A stretch of DNA of 64,000 nt from Phialophora verrucosa (taxonomy: Eukaryota > Ascomycota > Eurotiomycetes > Chaetothyriales > Herpotrichiellaceae), in NCBI GenBank assembly GCA_002099365.1, contig MSED01000004.1, positions 186,001 to 250,000 of the forward strand, given 5' to 3'. The position numbers and the translations under genes are program-made. The notes beneath the pieces are model-generated. The model did not search any database. It had not been told where the DNA came from and worked only from the letters and a program-made list of their open reading frames with translations. Each line of letters begins with the position of its first letter. Within the stretch, counting starts at the first letter, position 1. Of this stretch, positions 63,404 to 64,000 are shown in pieces.

Positions 63404-64000
63404 CTACAATCCTGGCCAACCCTTTTGCTCCCTCATCTTCTTGTACCACTCTTGCACATATGGCAACTTGACATGCGGACCATAAGGATTCTGCTCCCAC
63501 TGTGGTGTTAGGGCGGGGAAACCTGTTTCGGCGACAAAGCTGGCCGCGAGCTCCTCGAGCGTGCCTCCCCGATTATACGCCAGCGAAGCGGCATCTGCCG
63601 ACTTGCGTCTCTCGGTGAGTTCGGCGCGGAGGGATGCGGTCTCTGTCTCGAGCACCGTCAGAGATTGGGGGTCCAGGACAACACCGTAGTTGCGCGCGGC
63701 GCCGTCGACGGTCGCGAGACGACGCTTCACGTCGGCAACGACCTTTTCGACCGGTCGCGTGAGCGGGTCGCCGATCCCACCGCCGCCCCATGTCACCCAT
63801 TCGAGGACGTCGCCGGCCTCGACTCGAATATGGTCTTGTTTGGACCGAAGATGCCGTCGAGGAGGATTCTGGGCGTCCTTGGAACACTCGATCAGCACTT
63901 TCCGCGACCGCAGACCGGGAAATCCGCCATCGCAACCCCAGGCTTTGGTGAACGCGCGGTCGTCGTGGAGGTTGATGTCTCCCGCGCAGAGGAAGTGGTA
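63404..64000 (-). CDS. Hydantoinase B/oxoprolinase C-terminal part (partial)
   Basis: The frame is open from the right edge to a stop at 63404, giving the last 198 residues of the protein. It contains the C-terminal part of the HyuB domain (N-methylhydantoinase B / 5-oxoprolinase), including the LHDDRAF segment and the glycine-rich WVTWGGGGIGDPLTRP block, followed by VVADVKRRLATVDGAARNYGVVLD. These are typical for ATP-dependent hydrolases of cyclic amides such as hydantoins and 5-oxoproline. The last 60 residues form a helical tail. Whether the full gene is a fused HyuA-HyuB oxoprolinase or a stand-alone HyuB cannot be told, since the rest lies outside the window. Confidence 0.85.
   Translation of the reverse strand, partial: YHFLCAGDINLHDDRAFTKAWGCDGGFPGLRSRKVLIECSKDAQNPPRRHLRSKQDHIRVEAGDVLEWVTWGGGGIGDPLTRPVEKVVADVKRRLATVDGAARNYGVVLDPQSLTVLETETASLRAELTERRKSADAASLAYNRGGTLEELAASFVAETGFPALTPQWEQNPYGPHVKLPYVQEWYKKMREQKGWPGL

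Overview
The window is nuclear DNA of a filamentous ascomycete (Pezizomycotina). The genes are mostly intron-poor. Their introns are short (47 to 124 bp), with GTAAG-type donors, CTAAC/CTAAT branch sites and CAG/TAG acceptors, and the gene set is typically fungal: a TmpA-like membrane flavoprotein, Mga2/Spt23, Mif2, a Pho80-type cyclin, Gid5 and a Sae2/Ctp1-like protein. I could not fix the class from sequence alone; Eurotiomycetes or Dothideomycetes fit best. I see no transposon, no CRISPR array and no AT-rich RIP tract. Both edges cut genes: RNase H2 subunit A on the left and a hydantoinase B/oxoprolinase on the right.

Layout. 0-5 kb: RNase H2A (partial), the inner-kinetochore protein CENP-C/Mif2, and tubulin cofactor B. 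5-11 kb: a divergent pair made of an acyl-CoA/4-coumarate-CoA-ligase-like enzyme and a TmpA-like membrane oxidoreductase. 11-20 kb: a lysine-rich repeat protein, Sae2/CtIP, an F-box protein and a nine-exon CNBP/Gis2 zinc-knuckle protein. 20-27 kb: a cytochrome b561 protein, a tRNA-Asn with an intron-like insert, a C2H2-like orphan, and a divergent methyltransferase-fold membrane protein/SDR pair. 27-34 kb: Mga2/Spt23, Trm9 and a Myb protein. 34.5-39.8 kb: about 5.3 kb with no convincing gene, upstream of the Myb gene. 39.8-50 kb: an ASXH-like protein, Pex16, an orphan, TFIIIC subunit Tfc6/Sfc6 and a Yag7-like protein. 50-55 kb: a tiny three-exon CENP-W gene and a Gid5/Vid28 gene that looks frameshifted. 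55-64 kb: a Pho80-like cyclin, a large chromodomain protein, Rab11/Ypt3, a poorly resolved stretch and the partial hydantoinase.

The genes are mostly independent housekeeping and regulatory loci, not a pathway cluster. Some share themes: CENP-C and CENP-W are both CCAN kinetochore components; Trm9, TFIIIC and the tRNA all belong to tRNA biology; and the ligase/TmpA pair recalls TmpA-family proteins that contain both parts in one chain.

The most unusual object is the tRNA-Asn(GTT) gene at 22436-22566. Its D-loop is interrupted by 56 bp that match this genome's spliceosomal introns exactly (GTAAGT donor, CTAAC branch, TAG acceptor). Eukaryotic nuclear tRNA introns normally sit one base 3' of the anticodon and are cut by the SEN endonuclease. 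Removing the insert as a GT-AG intron restores a normal cloverleaf.
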